NCBI RefSeq assembly: GCF_026627255.1
Contig: NZ_JAPNLM010000014.1
Span: forward strand, 124,001 to 188,000
DNA: 64,000 nt
From: Streptomyces antarcticus
GTDB taxonomy: Bacteria; Actinomycetota; Actinomycetes; Streptomycetales; Streptomycetaceae
Reading direction: 5' to 3'
Shown: positions 1-10,200 of the stretch, piece by piece
Layout of the letters: each line of letters opens with the position of its first letter
How positions within the stretch are numbered: the stretch's first letter is position 1
Program-made: the position numbers and the translations under genes
The notes under the pieces: model-generated
What the model was told of the DNA's origin: nothing
The model's database searches: none
What the model saw: only the letters and a program-made list of their open reading frames with translations

Positions 1-222
1 CAGGCCCCGGCGCAACCCCCGCTGGAGCCCGACGGCCCGGCGCCGGACGACCCGTACGCGGACCCGAGCGACCCGTACGCGGACCCGAGTGACCCGTACG
101 CCGACCCGTCCGGTCCGGCCGACCCGTACGCCGATCCGTACGCGGACCCGGCGGACCCGTACGGCGTCCCGGACGAGCAGCAATCGCCCCCGGACCCCGA
201 CTTCTCGTTGGAGAGCGCCTGA
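1..222 (+). CDS. C-terminal tail of a protein with Asp-Pro-Tyr-Ala repeats (partial)
   Basis: Frame 1 is open from the left edge to a TGA at 220-222 and gives 73 residues. The visible part is a proline- and aspartate-rich tail with a short degenerate tandem repeat of the type DPYADPS, occurring about six times, then an acidic end. There is no folded domain in the fragment, so the function cannot be read; the body of the protein lies outside the window. Such tails are often disordered extensions of regulators or membrane-associated proteins. The next gene starts within about 30 bases, so the two may be co-transcribed. Confidence 0.6.
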   Translation, partial: QAPAQPPLEPDGPAPDDPYADPSDPYADPSDPYADPSGPADPYADPYADPADPYGVPDEQQSPPDPDFSLESA

Positions 223-247
223 CCGGCCCGTGTGTCATGGTGGACCG

Positions 248-2290
248 GTGCCGACCACCGTATCGCTGCCGGACGACTGGCCCGCACACCCGGACCGGTC
301 GCTCCAGCTGAACCGCATGGGCAGCTTCGACTGGGACCTGGTCGCAGGTCTCATGCACCTCGACGAAGCCGCCCTCGAGGTCTTCGACATGGCCCCGGAC
401 GAGTACGACGGCCGGCCCGAGTCGCTCTCCTCGCGCGTTCCGCCCGCCGAGGCGACCCGGCTGGACGCGCTCGTCTCCAGCGCCCTCAACAGCGAGGTCG
501 AGAACTACGGCGCCTACTTCCGCATCCGCCGCCACGACGGAACCCTGCGCTGGACGCACACCCAGGGCCGCGTCATGCGCGGCCCCGACGGGCGCCCGTA
601 CCGGATCATCGGCATCGTGCGCGACGCCACCGAGGAGCTCAGCCACTCGGCGGAGCGCCTCGGACTCGACGAGGAGCGGCGCAGACAGACGTCCGTGGTC
701 GAGAGCACCACCGCCGCACTCGCCCACGCCCGGACGGTCAAGGACGTCATCGACGCGCTCGGCGACGCCCACGGCCTGGAGCGCCTCGGTTCGATGGGCA
801 TGGTGATGGGCCTCGTCGAAGCCGGCCGGATCCATCTGGTGGCCGAGGGACCGGACGGCAGCTTCGTGCCCGGCACCCGCTACACCCGCATCGACGAGCA
901 GTACCCGATGAGCGAGGTCGTCCGCTCGCTCCAACCCCTCTTCTTCGACTCGGCCGAGGAGTTCGCCGACGGATTCCCCGACCTCTGGGCGAAGATCTCG
1001 TACATGCGGATCTCGGCGGCCGCCTACCTCCCGCTGATCGCCCAGGGCCGCCCGATCGGCGCCATCGGCCTGCTCTACCAGGACAAGGACGGCTTCACCC
1101 AGGACGAGCGGAACCTCCTCGTCGCGCTGGGCAGCAGCATCGCGCAGAGCCTCCAGCGGGCCATGCTCCTGGAGCAGGAACACGACCTGGCGGAGGGTCT
1201 GCAGCAGGCCATGCTGCCCCGTCGGATCCCGTCCGTTCCCGGCGCCGAGATCGAGGTCCGCTACCGCTCCGCCCGGATGGGCCAGGACATCGGCGGAGAC
1301 TGGTACGACGTCATCCAGCTGCCCGGTGGCCGCGTCGGGGCGGTCATCGGGGACGTCCAGGGCCACGACACCCACGCGGCGGCGGTGATGGGACAGCTGC
1401 GGATCGTCCTGCGGGCCTACGCCGCCGAGGGGCACGCGCCGGCCACCGTGATGGCCCGGGCCTCGGTCTTCCTGCACGAACTCGACACCGACCGCTTCGC
1501 CACCTGCACGTATGTGGAGGCCGACCTCGCCACGGGCGTCCTCCAGACGGTCCGCGCCGGACACATCGACCCGCTGCTGCGCACCCGGGACGGGGACTGC
1601 CGCAGGGTCCGGGTGGCCGGCGGGATGCCGCTCGGCCTCTCGGCGGAGTTCGGCCGACTGGAGTACCCGGTGACCACGGTGGAGCTCGAACCGGGAGAAA
1701 CGCTCCTGCTGTGCACGGACGGCCTGGTGGAACAACCCGGCGCGGACCTCGACGACGGAATCCGGCTGCTCGCGTCGCTCATCCGCAGCGGCCCCGCCGA
1801 CCTGCGGCTCCTGGCGGACCTGCTGTGCGGCGTCGTCGACGAGCGCGGCGGGGCCGACGACATGGCCCTCCTGCTGCTGCGCCGCGACATCGCGGACGCC
1901 CCGCAGGGCGGCGGCCGCCTCCAGCAGCACGTGGCCCCGGGGGACCCGGAGGCGCTGGTGGCGGCCCGGCACATGATCGGGGCGGCGGTGCGGGCGTGGG
2001 GCGCGCGGGAACGGGCCGACGAGATCGAACTCGTCGCGGACGAGCTGATCGTGAACGCCCTGATGCACACGGACGGCCCGGCGATCGTGACCCTGCGCGT
2101 CCTGCACGGCCCGCAGCGGCGGCTGCGGGTGGAGGTGGAGGACCGCTCCAGCGCGCTGCCGCGGCGGCGCGACGCGGGAGAGGCCGGGGTGTCGGGGCGG
2201 GGGCTGATGCTGGTGGACCGGCTGGCGGACGTGTGGGGGGTGGAGTCGCGGGGGAGCGGGAAGTGCGTGTGGTGCGAGTTCGTCATGTGA
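248..2290 (+). CDS. PAS-GAF-PP2C (SpoIIE-type) phosphatase with C-terminal HATPase domain
   Basis: Multidomain cytoplasmic signalling protein of about 680 residues. A PAS fold (starting near MGSFDWDLVAG) is followed by a GAF-like sensor, then a SpoIIE/RsbU-type PP2C phosphatase with the metal-binding segments IGGDWYD and GDVQGHD, and finally a GHKL ATPase of the anti-sigma kinase type with the N-box ELIVNALMHT. Such proteins dephosphorylate anti-anti-sigma factors while the kinase domain can phosphorylate them, so one chain may hold both sides of a partner switch. No membrane segment is seen. The reading frame is open much further upstream; GTG at 248 is chosen because it precedes the PAS fold and follows the previous stop, but GTG 230 or ATG 317 are possible. 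Confidence 0.85.
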   Translation: MPTTVSLPDDWPAHPDRSLQLNRMGSFDWDLVAGLMHLDEAALEVFDMAPDEYDGRPESLSSRVPPAEATRLDALVSSALNSEVENYGAYFRIRRHDGTLRWTHTQGRVMRGPDGRPYRIIGIVRDATEELSHSAERLGLDEERRRQTSVVESTTAALAHARTVKDVIDALGDAHGLERLGSMGMVMGLVEAGRIHLVAEGPDGSFVPGTRYTRIDEQYPMSEVVRSLQPLFFDSAEEFADGFPDLWAKISYMRISAAAYLPLIAQGRPIGAIGLLYQDKDGFTQDERNLLVALGSSIAQSLQRAMLLEQEHDLAEGLQQAMLPRRIPSVPGAEIEVRYRSARMGQDIGGDWYDVIQLPGGRVGAVIGDVQGHDTHAAAVMGQLRIVLRAYAAEGHAPATVMARASVFLHELDTDRFATCTYVEADLATGVLQTVRAGHIDPLLRTRDGDCRRVRVAGGMPLGLSAEFGRLEYPVTTVELEPGETLLLCTDGLVEQPGADLDDGIRLLASLIRSGPADLRLLADLLCGVVDERGGADDMALLLLRRDIADAPQGGGRLQQHVAPGDPEALVAARHMIGAAVRAWGARERADEIELVADELIVNALMHTDGPAIVTLRVLHGPQRRLRVEVEDRSSALPRRRDAGEAGVSGRGLMLVDRLADVWGVESRGSGKCVWCEFVM

Positions 2291-2525
2291 GGTGGCCGAC
2301 CGGATCCTCGGGTCCGGCGTCCGGGTCCGGCGCCCGGGACGTCGCCGCGGCCGGCCCCGCCGCGGACGAGGGGGACGGCGAGACCCCGCCCGACCCCGAC
2401 GGGGAGTTCCGGCCCTCGGCGGCGGCCGTGGCCCCCGGCCGTCCCCCCTGCCCCCGCGACCGCGTCGGCTCCGCCGGACCGGTGTCCGGCTCGCGTTTCG
2501 CCCGGGTCGGCGGCAGTCTGGAGGC

Positions 2526-3386
2526 ATGCCGGAGCTGCCTGAGGTCGAGGCCCTGCGGGAGTTCCTCGACGCCCGCCTCACGGGGCGGGTGGTCGAGCGC
2601 GTCCTCCCGCTGGCCGTGAACGTGCTCAAGACGTACGACCCGCCGCTCACCGCCCTGGAGGGCGGTACGGCCGGCGCCACCGCCCGGTACGGCAAGTTCC
2701 TGGCCGTGCCGATCGGCGGGCTGTACCTCGTCACCCACCTGGCGCGGGCCGGCTGGCTGCGCTGGCAGGACACCCCGCCCGCACAGCCTCCGCGCCCCGG
2801 CAAGGGTCCGCTCGCGTTGCGCGTCGTCCTGGAGGGCGGCGGCGGCTTCGACCTCACCGAGGCCGGCACCCAAAAGCGCCTCTCCGTGTACGTCGTGCGC
2901 GACCCCCGGGAGGTGCCCGGGATTGCCCGGCTCGGCCCCGACCCGCTCGCCCCGGCCTTCGACCGGGAGGCCTTCACGGCGCTGCTCGCCGGGGAACGGC
3001 GGCAGATCAAGGGCGTTCTGCGGGACCAGAGCGTCATCGCGGGCATCGGGAACGCCTACAGCGACGAGATCCTGCACCGGGCCCGGGTCTCCCCGTTCAA
3101 ACTGGCCGCGTCCTTCGACGCGGAGCAGGCCGGCCGGCTCCACGAGGCCGTCGAGGACACCCTGCGCGAGGCCGTGGAACGGGCGCACGGGGTGGCGGCG
3201 GGGAACCTCAAGGCCGAGAAGAAGAGCGGGCTGCGGGTGCACGGGCGGGCCGGGGAGCCCTGCCCGGTGTGCGGGGACACCGTCCGCTCGGTGTCGTTCG
3301 CGGACTCCTCGCTCGAGTACTGCCCCACCTGCCAGACCGGCGGGAAGCCCCTTGCCGACCGGCGGCTCTCGCGCCTCCTCAAATAG
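2526..3386 (+). CDS. Fpg/Nei family DNA glycosylase
   Basis: A 286-residue base-excision repair enzyme of the MutM/Nei family. The chain begins MPELPEVE, giving the N-terminal proline nucleophile and the following glutamate. A helix-two-turn-helix segment (QSVIAGIGNAYSDEILHRA) and a C-terminal zinc finger of the form CPVC...CPTC complete the fold. It should excise oxidised bases and cleave abasic sites. The length is close to that of typical Fpg. The substrate (8-oxoguanine versus oxidised pyrimidine) cannot be told from the sequence alone. The 235 bases upstream (2291-2525) show no supported gene. Confidence 0.9.
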   Translation: MPELPEVEALREFLDARLTGRVVERVLPLAVNVLKTYDPPLTALEGGTAGATARYGKFLAVPIGGLYLVTHLARAGWLRWQDTPPAQPPRPGKGPLALRVVLEGGGGFDLTEAGTQKRLSVYVVRDPREVPGIARLGPDPLAPAFDREAFTALLAGERRQIKGVLRDQSVIAGIGNAYSDEILHRARVSPFKLAASFDAEQAGRLHEAVEDTLREAVERAHGVAAGNLKAEKKSGLRVHGRAGEPCPVCGDTVRSVSFADSSLEYCPTCQTGGKPLADRRLSRLLK

Positions 3387-3412
3387 CCTGGCGCTGCGTA
3401 GACTCCACCACC

Positions 3413-3817
3413 ATGGCCGAGGAGCAGCCGCCGCCGCCCCGGCGCGAGACCGTCACCGGCGTGCCCCGGGGGACCAGGCGCCGGGCGTCGGCGCACACCC
3501 CGGCCCGCTCCGAGATCTCCGAACAGACCACCCTCGGCGCCACCTACGTACGGGCCCTCATGCGGAGCCAGTTGCGTGCCGGGCTGGCAGCGCTCGCGGC
3601 GCTGACGGTGCTGGTGGGGACGCTTCCGCTGGCGTTCCTCCTGCCGGGCGCCACCTCCGGGCCGCTGGTCTGGGCGGCGCTCGGCCTGCTGGTGTATCCG
3701 GTGATGTGGCTCATCGCCCGCTGGTACGTCACCCGGGCCGAGCGCAACGAGGCCGATTTCACCGGGCTGGTGACGGACCCGGCGCAAGCCCCGCTCCCGC
3801 GCCGCCGCCCCGCCTAG
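3413..3817 (+). CDS. Small membrane protein with two transmembrane segments
   Basis: A 134-residue protein with a basic, proline-rich N-terminus (about 65 residues) followed by two hydrophobic segments near residues 62-85 and 92-110, and a charged tail containing YVTRAERNEADF. The layout resembles DUF485-type proteins that accompany symporters, but no transporter is adjacent and I do not claim that family firmly. It begins 26 bases after the glycosylase stop, at the first ATG giving this architecture, and is probably in the same transcript. Function unknown. Confidence 0.65.
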   Translation: MAEEQPPPPRRETVTGVPRGTRRRASAHTPARSEISEQTTLGATYVRALMRSQLRAGLAALAALTVLVGTLPLAFLLPGATSGPLVWAALGLLVYPVMWLIARWYVTRAERNEADFTGLVTDPAQAPLPRRRPA

Positions 3818-3898
3818 GGGTGTCGTCACACTCGTTCCTGCCGTGCGGCGCCTGGCACGCACGCTCGTGTACCCGGGTTCGCCCGGAGCCACCGGTGG

Positions 3899-4414
3899 TC
3901 AGAAGAGGTGCATGGCCAAGTGGCCCAGCGGCAGGCCGAGTTGCCAGGCCGGCGTCCATACGCGCGCGTTCTCGTCCAGTCCCGGTGCGATGTCCGCCGG
4001 GCCGGGCCGGCCGGGGTCGAGGTTGGTGGCGAGCAGCTCGGTGCGGTCCAGCCAGCGCCATGCCGCCCGGGCCAGCTCCAGGTCCGGGTCCTCGCCGCGG
4101 TCGCGGTCGCGGGCCTCCTCGCCCAGGGTGAGGAACCTGGTGTGGACCCAGTCGCGCCAGGGGTGCCCGTACGCCGTCAGTGACAGCCACTCGTCGAGCT
4201 GCGAGACCACGCGGATCCCGGAGAGTTCGCCGACCGCGTCCGAGAGGTAGATCGTCAGCGCGAGCGTGTCCCGCCCGGCCCGGAACTCCAGGGTGCTGAC
4301 CGGGATCAGCCGGCCCGTGCGCAGCAGCTCGTCCGCGATGTACTCGGCGTAGAGCCAAGCCATGGGCACCGCCAGCCCGCCGTCACTGGTGCCGTTCGTA
4401 CCCTCGGGCTGCAC
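3899..4414 (-). CDS. Hypothetical protein
   Basis: A 171-residue soluble protein rich in Trp, Leu and acidic residues (for example WLYAEYIADELLRTGR and WRDWVHTRFL). It has no signal peptide, membrane segment or metal motif, and I do not recognise the family. Codon use and GC pattern fit a real gene. It is convergent with the small membrane protein upstream and lies tail-to-head with the sigma factor gene, separated by about 180 bases that show nothing else I can support. Confidence 0.6.
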   Translation of the reverse strand: MQPEGTNGTSDGGLAVPMAWLYAEYIADELLRTGRLIPVSTLEFRAGRDTLALTIYLSDAVGELSGIRVVSQLDEWLSLTAYGHPWRDWVHTRFLTLGEEARDRDRGEDPDLELARAAWRWLDRTELLATNLDPGRPGPADIAPGLDENARVWTPAWQLGLPLGHLAMHLF

Positions 4415-4594
4415 CGTTCCACCTTCTCCCGCGCGTCGAGCGTCCCGTCGTCAGCCCCGAGCCTTCCCCGAGTGGCTCGCGGAGCGGGGGATGTTTACTC
4501 AACTTGCACGGTCTGATGCCGAATTCGATGCGTTTCATGTCCGGTCCGGTCGGATTTCGGGGCGTTTCCGGTTCCTTCCCGGGGTGTCGCCGGC

Positions 4595-5134
4595 TCAGGC
4601 GCCGAGGCCGTACCCGTACCCCTGGAGGTCCTTGCGGAGGGCCCGGAGGGCGTAGTGCGTACGGGATTTGACGGTGCCGGCGGGGATGCCCAGCTCCGCG
4701 GCGGCCTCGGCCACCGAGCGGTCACGGAAGTACACCTGCATCAGCACCGCGCGGTGCTCTGGTCCGAGGGACCCCACGGCGCGGCGCACGTCGATCGCCG
4801 TGACCGAGCCGGCCACCGTGTCCTCGGGGGCGGGTGCCTGCTCCAGGTCCTCGGCGTCCACCTCCTGGGGCCGCGACAGCCGGGCCCGCCGGGCGTCGAT
4901 CGCGAGCCGCCTGGCCACGGTGAACAGCCAGGGCCGCATCGACTCGTGCCCGCTCGCGAACGCCTCCGGATGCTGCCAGACCCGTACGAGCGTCTCCTGT
5001 ACGAGGTCCTCGGCGCGCTGGGCGTCCCCGGCGGTGAGGCCGAGCAGGAAACCGAACAGGGCCCGCCCGTGGTCGCGCTGGAGTTCGGCCAGCGCTTCGG
5101 GATGGGTGCGCCGGAGGGTGGGGGAGAGCGGCAC
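4595..5134 (-). CDS. ECF-family RNA polymerase sigma factor
   Basis: A 179-residue extracytoplasmic-function sigma factor. Region 2 contains AEDLVQETLVRVWQHPEAF (core binding and -10 recognition). Region 4 near the C-terminus has the HTH AAELGIPAGTVKSRTHYALRAL, which reads the -35 element. Between them is a short acidic linker. The GTG at 5134 is chosen because AAGGAG lies seven bases upstream and the protein then starts as SigL/SigK-type ECF factors do. No zinc-binding anti-sigma gene is adjacent, so its control is not visible here. Confidence 0.9.
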   Translation of the reverse strand: MPLSPTLRRTHPEALAELQRDHGRALFGFLLGLTAGDAQRAEDLVQETLVRVWQHPEAFASGHESMRPWLFTVARRLAIDARRARLSRPQEVDAEDLEQAPAPEDTVAGSVTAIDVRRAVGSLGPEHRAVLMQVYFRDRSVAEAAAELGIPAGTVKSRTHYALRALRKDLQGYGYGLGA

Positions 5135-5368
5135 GAGGGGCTCCTTCCAGGGGCTCGAGGGGACGGGCTGAGAGCCGTTGCATCCACCCTGACCTGCACC
5201 GGGCCGACCGGGAACCGTCCGGTGCCGGTGGTGCGCCCAACCACCCGGGTGATCCGGTGGGCGGCCGCGCGGGGCGGTGAACGGTCGAACGGCGCGGCGA
5301 ACGGCAGCCGGGCCGGGCGAACCCCGCCGCCATTGGAGTGGGTGCGGGCATGCGGACGGATCCGTTCC

Positions 5369-5397
5369 TTGACTTGAGGCGTCTCTTTCTGTGGATT
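5369..5397 (+). promoter_or_regulatory. Possible vegetative promoter for the CapA-like gene
   Basis: TTGACT at 5369-5374 is followed after 17 bases by TGGATT at 5392-5397. The -35 is good and the -10 weak for a HrdB-type promoter. It lies about 40 bases before the downstream ATG. The rest of the roughly 300-base gap between the sigma factor start and this gene shows no gene. Confidence 0.3.
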
Positions 5398-5437
5398 GCA
5401 GGTGATCAGGTAGTCGTATTAATGAGAGCGGGGATCG

Positions 5438-6631
5438 ATGACCACGCGCACCCGGCACACCGTCGCCCTCCTGTCGGTCCTCCTCCTGGCGACCGCCGCC
5501 GGCTGCTCGGCGGCAGGGGGGTCCGCACCCGCCCGCCTCGCGGATTCCCCCGGCCCGACGAGCTCCAGCGCCGCCGGGGCTCCCGCCGCCAAGGGCTTCA
5601 CCCTCGTCGCGAGTGGTGACGTACTGCCGCACACCTCGGTCATCCGGCAGGCGGCGAACGACGCGGACGGCGACGGGTACGACTTCAGGCCGATGTTCGC
5701 CGAGGTCAAACCGCTGGTCTCGGCGGCCGACCTGGCCCTGTGCCACATGGAGACGATCTACGGCGAGGAGGGCGGCCCGTTCAGCGGCTACCCGGCCTTC
5801 GTCTCCCCTCCGTCGGTCGCCGACGCGCTGAAGGACGCCGGGTACGACGGCTGCTCCACGGCGTCGAACCACACCCTGGACGACGGCGCCGAGGGGCTGC
5901 GCCGCACCCTGGACCGGTTCGACAAGGTGGGCCTGGGGCACGCGGGATCGGCCCGGACGGCGTCCGAGGCGGCCACGCCGAAGGTGTACCGGGCGGGCTC
6001 CGCCAAGGTCGCGCACCTCGCGTACACCTATGACACCAACGGCTACCCGATGCCCGAGGGCCGGCCCTGGGCGGTCAACCTGATGGACCAGGACAAGATC
6101 GTCGCCGACGCGCGGGCCGCCCGGACGGCGGGCGCCGACGTGGTCTTGGTCAGCCTGCACTGGGGCACCGAGTGGGAGACCGAACCGGACGAGAGGCAGC
6201 TCTCGCTCGGCAAGGCGCTCACCGCCTCGCAGACCGGCGGCCGCCCGGACATCGACCTGATCCTCGGCACGCACGCGCACATCCCGCAGCCCTACGAGAA
6301 GGTCAACGGGACCTGGATCGTCTACGGCATGGGCGACCAGGTCGCCGGCGAGATGTTCAACCACTCGGGAGCCCGCGACCTGCGCGGCAACTACGGCTCG
6401 ATCGGCCGCTTCACCTTCGCCCCGCCGGCCGTGCCGGGGCAGCGCTGGCAGGTCACCGGAGCCGAGTTCGTGCCGCAGATGATGGACCTGCCCGGAGGCA
6501 AGGTCGTCAACCTCCCCCGGAGCCTTGCCGCGCACCCCGGCCGGAGCGACTACGAGAGCGCCCGGGACGCCGTCACCGAGGCCGTCCTCAGGCGCGGCGC
6601 CGCCAAGGACGGCCTGAAGACGGGCCGATAG
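5438..6631 (+). CDS. CapA-family lipoprotein (poly-gamma-glutamate synthesis-type metallophosphatase fold)
   Basis: A 397-residue exported lipoprotein. The signal peptide ends in a lipobox at TAAGC, followed by a Ser/Ala/Pro linker. The body is a CapA (PGA_cap) domain with the metallophosphatase-type motifs SGDVLPH, ASNHTLDDG, HWGTEWE and GTHAHIPQPYE. In Bacillus CapA-type proteins act in poly-gamma-glutamate export; in Streptomyces the substrate is unknown. No capB, capC or pgs partners are nearby, so a role in gamma-PGA synthesis should not be assumed. A GC-rich hairpin terminator follows about 50 bases after the stop. Confidence 0.85.
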   Translation: MTTRTRHTVALLSVLLLATAAGCSAAGGSAPARLADSPGPTSSSAAGAPAAKGFTLVASGDVLPHTSVIRQAANDADGDGYDFRPMFAEVKPLVSAADLALCHMETIYGEEGGPFSGYPAFVSPPSVADALKDAGYDGCSTASNHTLDDGAEGLRRTLDRFDKVGLGHAGSARTASEAATPKVYRAGSAKVAHLAYTYDTNGYPMPEGRPWAVNLMDQDKIVADARAARTAGADVVLVSLHWGTEWETEPDERQLSLGKALTASQTGGRPDIDLILGTHAHIPQPYEKVNGTWIVYGMGDQVAGEMFNHSGARDLRGNYGSIGRFTFAPPAVPGQRWQVTGAEFVPQMMDLPGGKVVNLPRSLAAHPGRSDYESARDAVTEAVLRRGAAKDGLKTGR

Positions 6632-6680
6632 CCGCCCGCCCGCCGCGAGCGACCGGCCACCGCCCCTGCCGTACGTCGGC

Positions 6681-6703
6681 CCCCCGCCGGGCGCGGGGGC
6701 TTT
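6681..6703 (+). terminator. Rho-independent terminator after the CapA-like gene
   Basis: A CCCCCG / CGGGGG stem (6681-6686 with 6694-6699) with a 7-base loop, followed by CTTTG. It lies between convergent genes and could serve both strands. Confidence 0.55.
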
Positions 6704-6715
6704 GTCGGCCGCGCG

Positions 6716-7177
6716 CTACGGGACGACCGTCACCGGCCAGCGGCCCGCCCTGACCAGGCGGATCGCGACCGAGCCGGCGAAGCGGTGGCCGGCCTGTTCC
6801 GAGGCCCCGACGACCACCGCGTCCGCCGTCAGTTCCTCCGCCGCGCCCACCAGGCCCGCGTACGGGTCCCCGTGGAACGTGTGGAACTCCCAGCGCACGT
6901 CGTAGACGCCCTTGAGGCGCTCCGCCGCTTCCCGGATCCCGGCCACCAGCCCCTCCGCGATCTCCCCGGTCGCACCCGCCACCGGTGCGCCCAGCGAGGC
7001 CCCGGGCGGCATCACCGGCTGGACGTACACCAGCGCCAGCAGGGCGTTCTGCCGCCGGGCCAGCCCGGCCGCGTACGCCGCGGCCCGCAGCGAGGACTCC
7101 GATCCGTCGACCCCGGCCAGGATCACCCTGGGCCCGTCGGTTCCGCGTTCGAATCCCGTGTTCACGTGCTCCGTCAC
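6716..7177 (-). CDS. Universal stress protein (UspA family)
   Basis: A 153-residue single-domain Usp protein. The N-terminal strand VILAGVDGSESSLRAA and the C-terminal VVVGASEQAGHRFAGSVA correspond to the ATP-binding edges of the fold, the latter a degenerate G-x2-G-x9-G(S) motif. It is a cytoplasmic stress-response nucleotide-binding protein. The start is a GTG at 7177; the next gene, lysX, diverges from it with about 60 bases between, so the promoters must be compact. Confidence 0.85.
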   Translation of the reverse strand: MTEHVNTGFERGTDGPRVILAGVDGSESSLRAAAYAAGLARRQNALLALVYVQPVMPPGASLGAPVAGATGEIAEGLVAGIREAAERLKGVYDVRWEFHTFHGDPYAGLVGAAEELTADAVVVGASEQAGHRFAGSVAIRLVRAGRWPVTVVP

Positions 7178-7236
7178 GCTCCGAGGCTATCGGGCTCGCC
7201 GCGCGGAGCGGCGCCGCCCTCCCTACAGTGCGAACC

Positions 7237-10200
7237 ATGAGTGCCACCGTGGAGGAGACGCGCGGGACCCGAAACCGCTTCCTGAACCGGGTGCCGGACG
7301 GATTCGGCGCGTTCTTCGGAACGCTCGGCCTGCTGTGCGCTCTGCTGGCGCTCTCCCCGACGCTGCGACGGCTGCTGCGGCACGTCGTGCGCTTCCTCGA
7401 CCTCATCGTCGTCCCGGTCAGCGCGAACCTCGCGTACGCCGTCTTCCTCTTCCTCCTCGCCGCGGCCCTCGGCACCCGCAAGAAGGTCGCCTGGTGGATC
7501 GTCGTCACCTATCTGGCCCTGCTGATCCTCGCCGACGTGGTGGCCATGGCCGACGGGGACTACTGGATCGGCGTGCCGTCCATGGCCATCGCCGTCGCGG
7601 GCCTGGTGCTGCTGATCGCCGCCCGCCGGGAGTTCTACGCCGCCGTACGGCCTGGCGCCCTGTGGCGGGCCATGATCGTGCTCGGGCTCGGGCTGCTCGC
7701 CGCCGTCCTCGTCGGCTGGGGCCTCGTCGCCCTGTTCCCCGGCACCCTGCCCAAGGGCCAGTGGCTGGACTGGGCCGCCAAGCAGGTCTTCGGCGGGCTC
7801 TTCTCCGCCCGCCAGTTCGACGGGCGCCCGCCCCGCCCGATCTACTTCCTCCTCGGCCTCTTCGGAGCCCTCGCCCTGCTGAACGCCGCCACCACCCTCT
7901 TCCGCTCCCAGCGCCTCACCGCCGCCCTGCACGGGGACGAGGAGCCCCGCATCCGCGCCCTCATCGGCGCGTACGGGCGGGCCGACTCCCTGGGCTACTT
8001 CGCCACCCGCCGCGACAAGGCCGTCGTCTTCGCACCCAACGGCAAGGCTGCCGTCACCTATCGCGTCGAAGCCGGCGTCTGCCTCGCCAGCGGGGACCCG
8101 GTGGGCGACCCCGCCGCCTGGACCCCCGCCATCGACGCCTGGCTGGACGTCGCCCGCCGCCACGGCTGGCAGCCCGCCGTCATGGGCGCCTCCGAGGACG
8201 GGGCCACCGCGTACGCCCGCTCCGGCCTCGGCGCCCTCCAGCTCGGCGACGAGGCGATCCTGCACGTCGCCCGCTTCGACCTCGACGGCCGCGACATGCG
8301 CGTCACGCGCCAGGCCGTCAACCGGGTCCGGCGCACCGGCGCCACCACCGTCATCCGCCGCCACCGCGCCCTCTCCGAGGACGAGATGCAGATGATCGTG
8401 GACCGGGCCGACACCTGGCGCGACACCGAGACCGAACGCGGCTTCTCCATGGCCCTGGACCGGCTCGGCGACGCCGCCGACGGCGACTGCCTCCTCGTCG
8501 AGGCCCTCGACGCGCAGGGCGAGCTGATCGCCCTGCTGTCCTTCGTCCCCTGGGGCAAGGACGGCATCTCGCTCGACCTGATGCGCCGCGACCGCACCGC
8601 CCCCAACGGGGTCATGGAGTTCATGGTCGCCCAGCTCTGCGCGGCCGCCCCCGCCCTGGGCGTACGCCGGATCTCGCTGAACTTCGCCGTCTTCCGCTCG
8701 GCCTTCGAGGAGGGCGGCCGGATCGGCGCGGGCCCGGTCCTCAGGCTGTGGCGCAAGCTGCTGCTGTTCTTCTCCCGCTGGTGGCAGCTGGAGGCCCTGT
8801 ACCGCTCGAACGTCAAGTACGGCCCCGAGTGGTACCCGCGGTTCCTCTGCTACCAGGACGCCGGCTCGCTCGCCCGGGTCAGCCTCGCCTCCGGCATCGC
8901 CGAGGGCTTCGTCTCCGTTCCCAGCCTGCGCACCCTGTGGGGCAACGGACACCCCAAGGGCCTCACCAACCCCGCCAACACCGAGGGCCTGCCGTCCATC
9001 GCCTCCATGAACCTCGACGCCGTGGGGGAGGACGCGGCAGCCGCCTCCGCCGAGCGGCTGCCCGAACAGGTCCGGGTCCGCCACGACAAGCTGGAGCGCA
9101 TCCGGGCCGCCGGCACCGACCCCTACCCGGTGGGCGTCCGCGCGCGCACCCACACCGTCGCCGAGCTCAAGGCCGCCCACCCCGGATACCCGCCCGGCAC
9201 CCGCACCGGCGAACCGGTCACCCTCGCCGGACGCGTGATGCTCGTACGGGACCTCGGCGGCGTCATCTTCGCCGTCCTGCGCGACTGGTCCGGGGACGTC
9301 CAGTTGATGCTCACCCGCGACGAGGCCGGCCGGGAGGTGCTGGACGCCTTCACCTCCCAGGTCGACTTCGGCGACCACGTGGTCGCCACCGGCGAGGTCG
9401 GCGCCAGCAGGAGCGGCGAGCTCTCCCTCGTGACCGACTCCTGGCAGCTCACCGGCAAGTGCCTGCGCCCCCTGCCCGACAAGCGCAAGGGCCTCGCCGA
9501 CCCCGAGGCCCGGGTCCGGCGCCGCTACCTCGACCTCGTCTCCAGCCCCGGGGCCCGCGACGTCGTACGGGCCCGCTCCAGTGCGGTCCAGGCCCTGCGG
9601 CAGGGGCTGCTGGACCGCGGCTACCTGGAGGTCGAGACCCCGATGCTCCAGCAGATCCACGGCGGCGCCAACGCCCGTCCCTTCCGCACCCACATCAACG
9701 CCTACGACCTCGACCTGTACCTGCGCATCGCACCCGAGCTGTACCTCAAGCGGCTCTGCGTCGGCGGCATGGAGAAGGTCTTCGAGATGGGCCGCACCTT
9801 CCGCAACGAGGGCGTCTCCTACAAGCACAACCCCGAGTTCACGATGCTGGAGGCCTACCAGGCCTTCGCCGACTACGACGTCATGCTCGACCTCACCCGC
9901 GAGCTGATCCAGGGCGCGGCCACCGCCGCCTTCGGCTCGCCCGTCGCGCACAAGGCGGACCCGGACGGCAAGCTCGTCGCGCACGACATCTCCGGAACCT
10001 GGCCGGTGAAGACGATGTACGGGGCGATCAGCGAGGCCCTCGGCGAGGAGGTCGACGCCGACACCGGGGAACAGGTCCTGCGCCGGCTCTGCGACCGGGC
10101 GTCGGTCCCGCACACCCCCGAGAACACCCGCGGCGACGTGGTCCTGGAGATGTACGAGCGGCTGGTGGAGGAGAAGACCAAGCTGCCCACCTTCTACAAG

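Noticed and set aside
2292..2525. N-terminal extension of the Fpg/Nei protein
   Set aside because: It would bury the essential N-terminal proline; MPELPEVE at 2526 must be the start.
4595..6535. Very long leftward frame over the sigma factor and CapA genes
   Set aside because: Only the 179 residues from GTG 5134 match a sigma factor; the rest is antisense to the CapA-like gene and the promoter gap.
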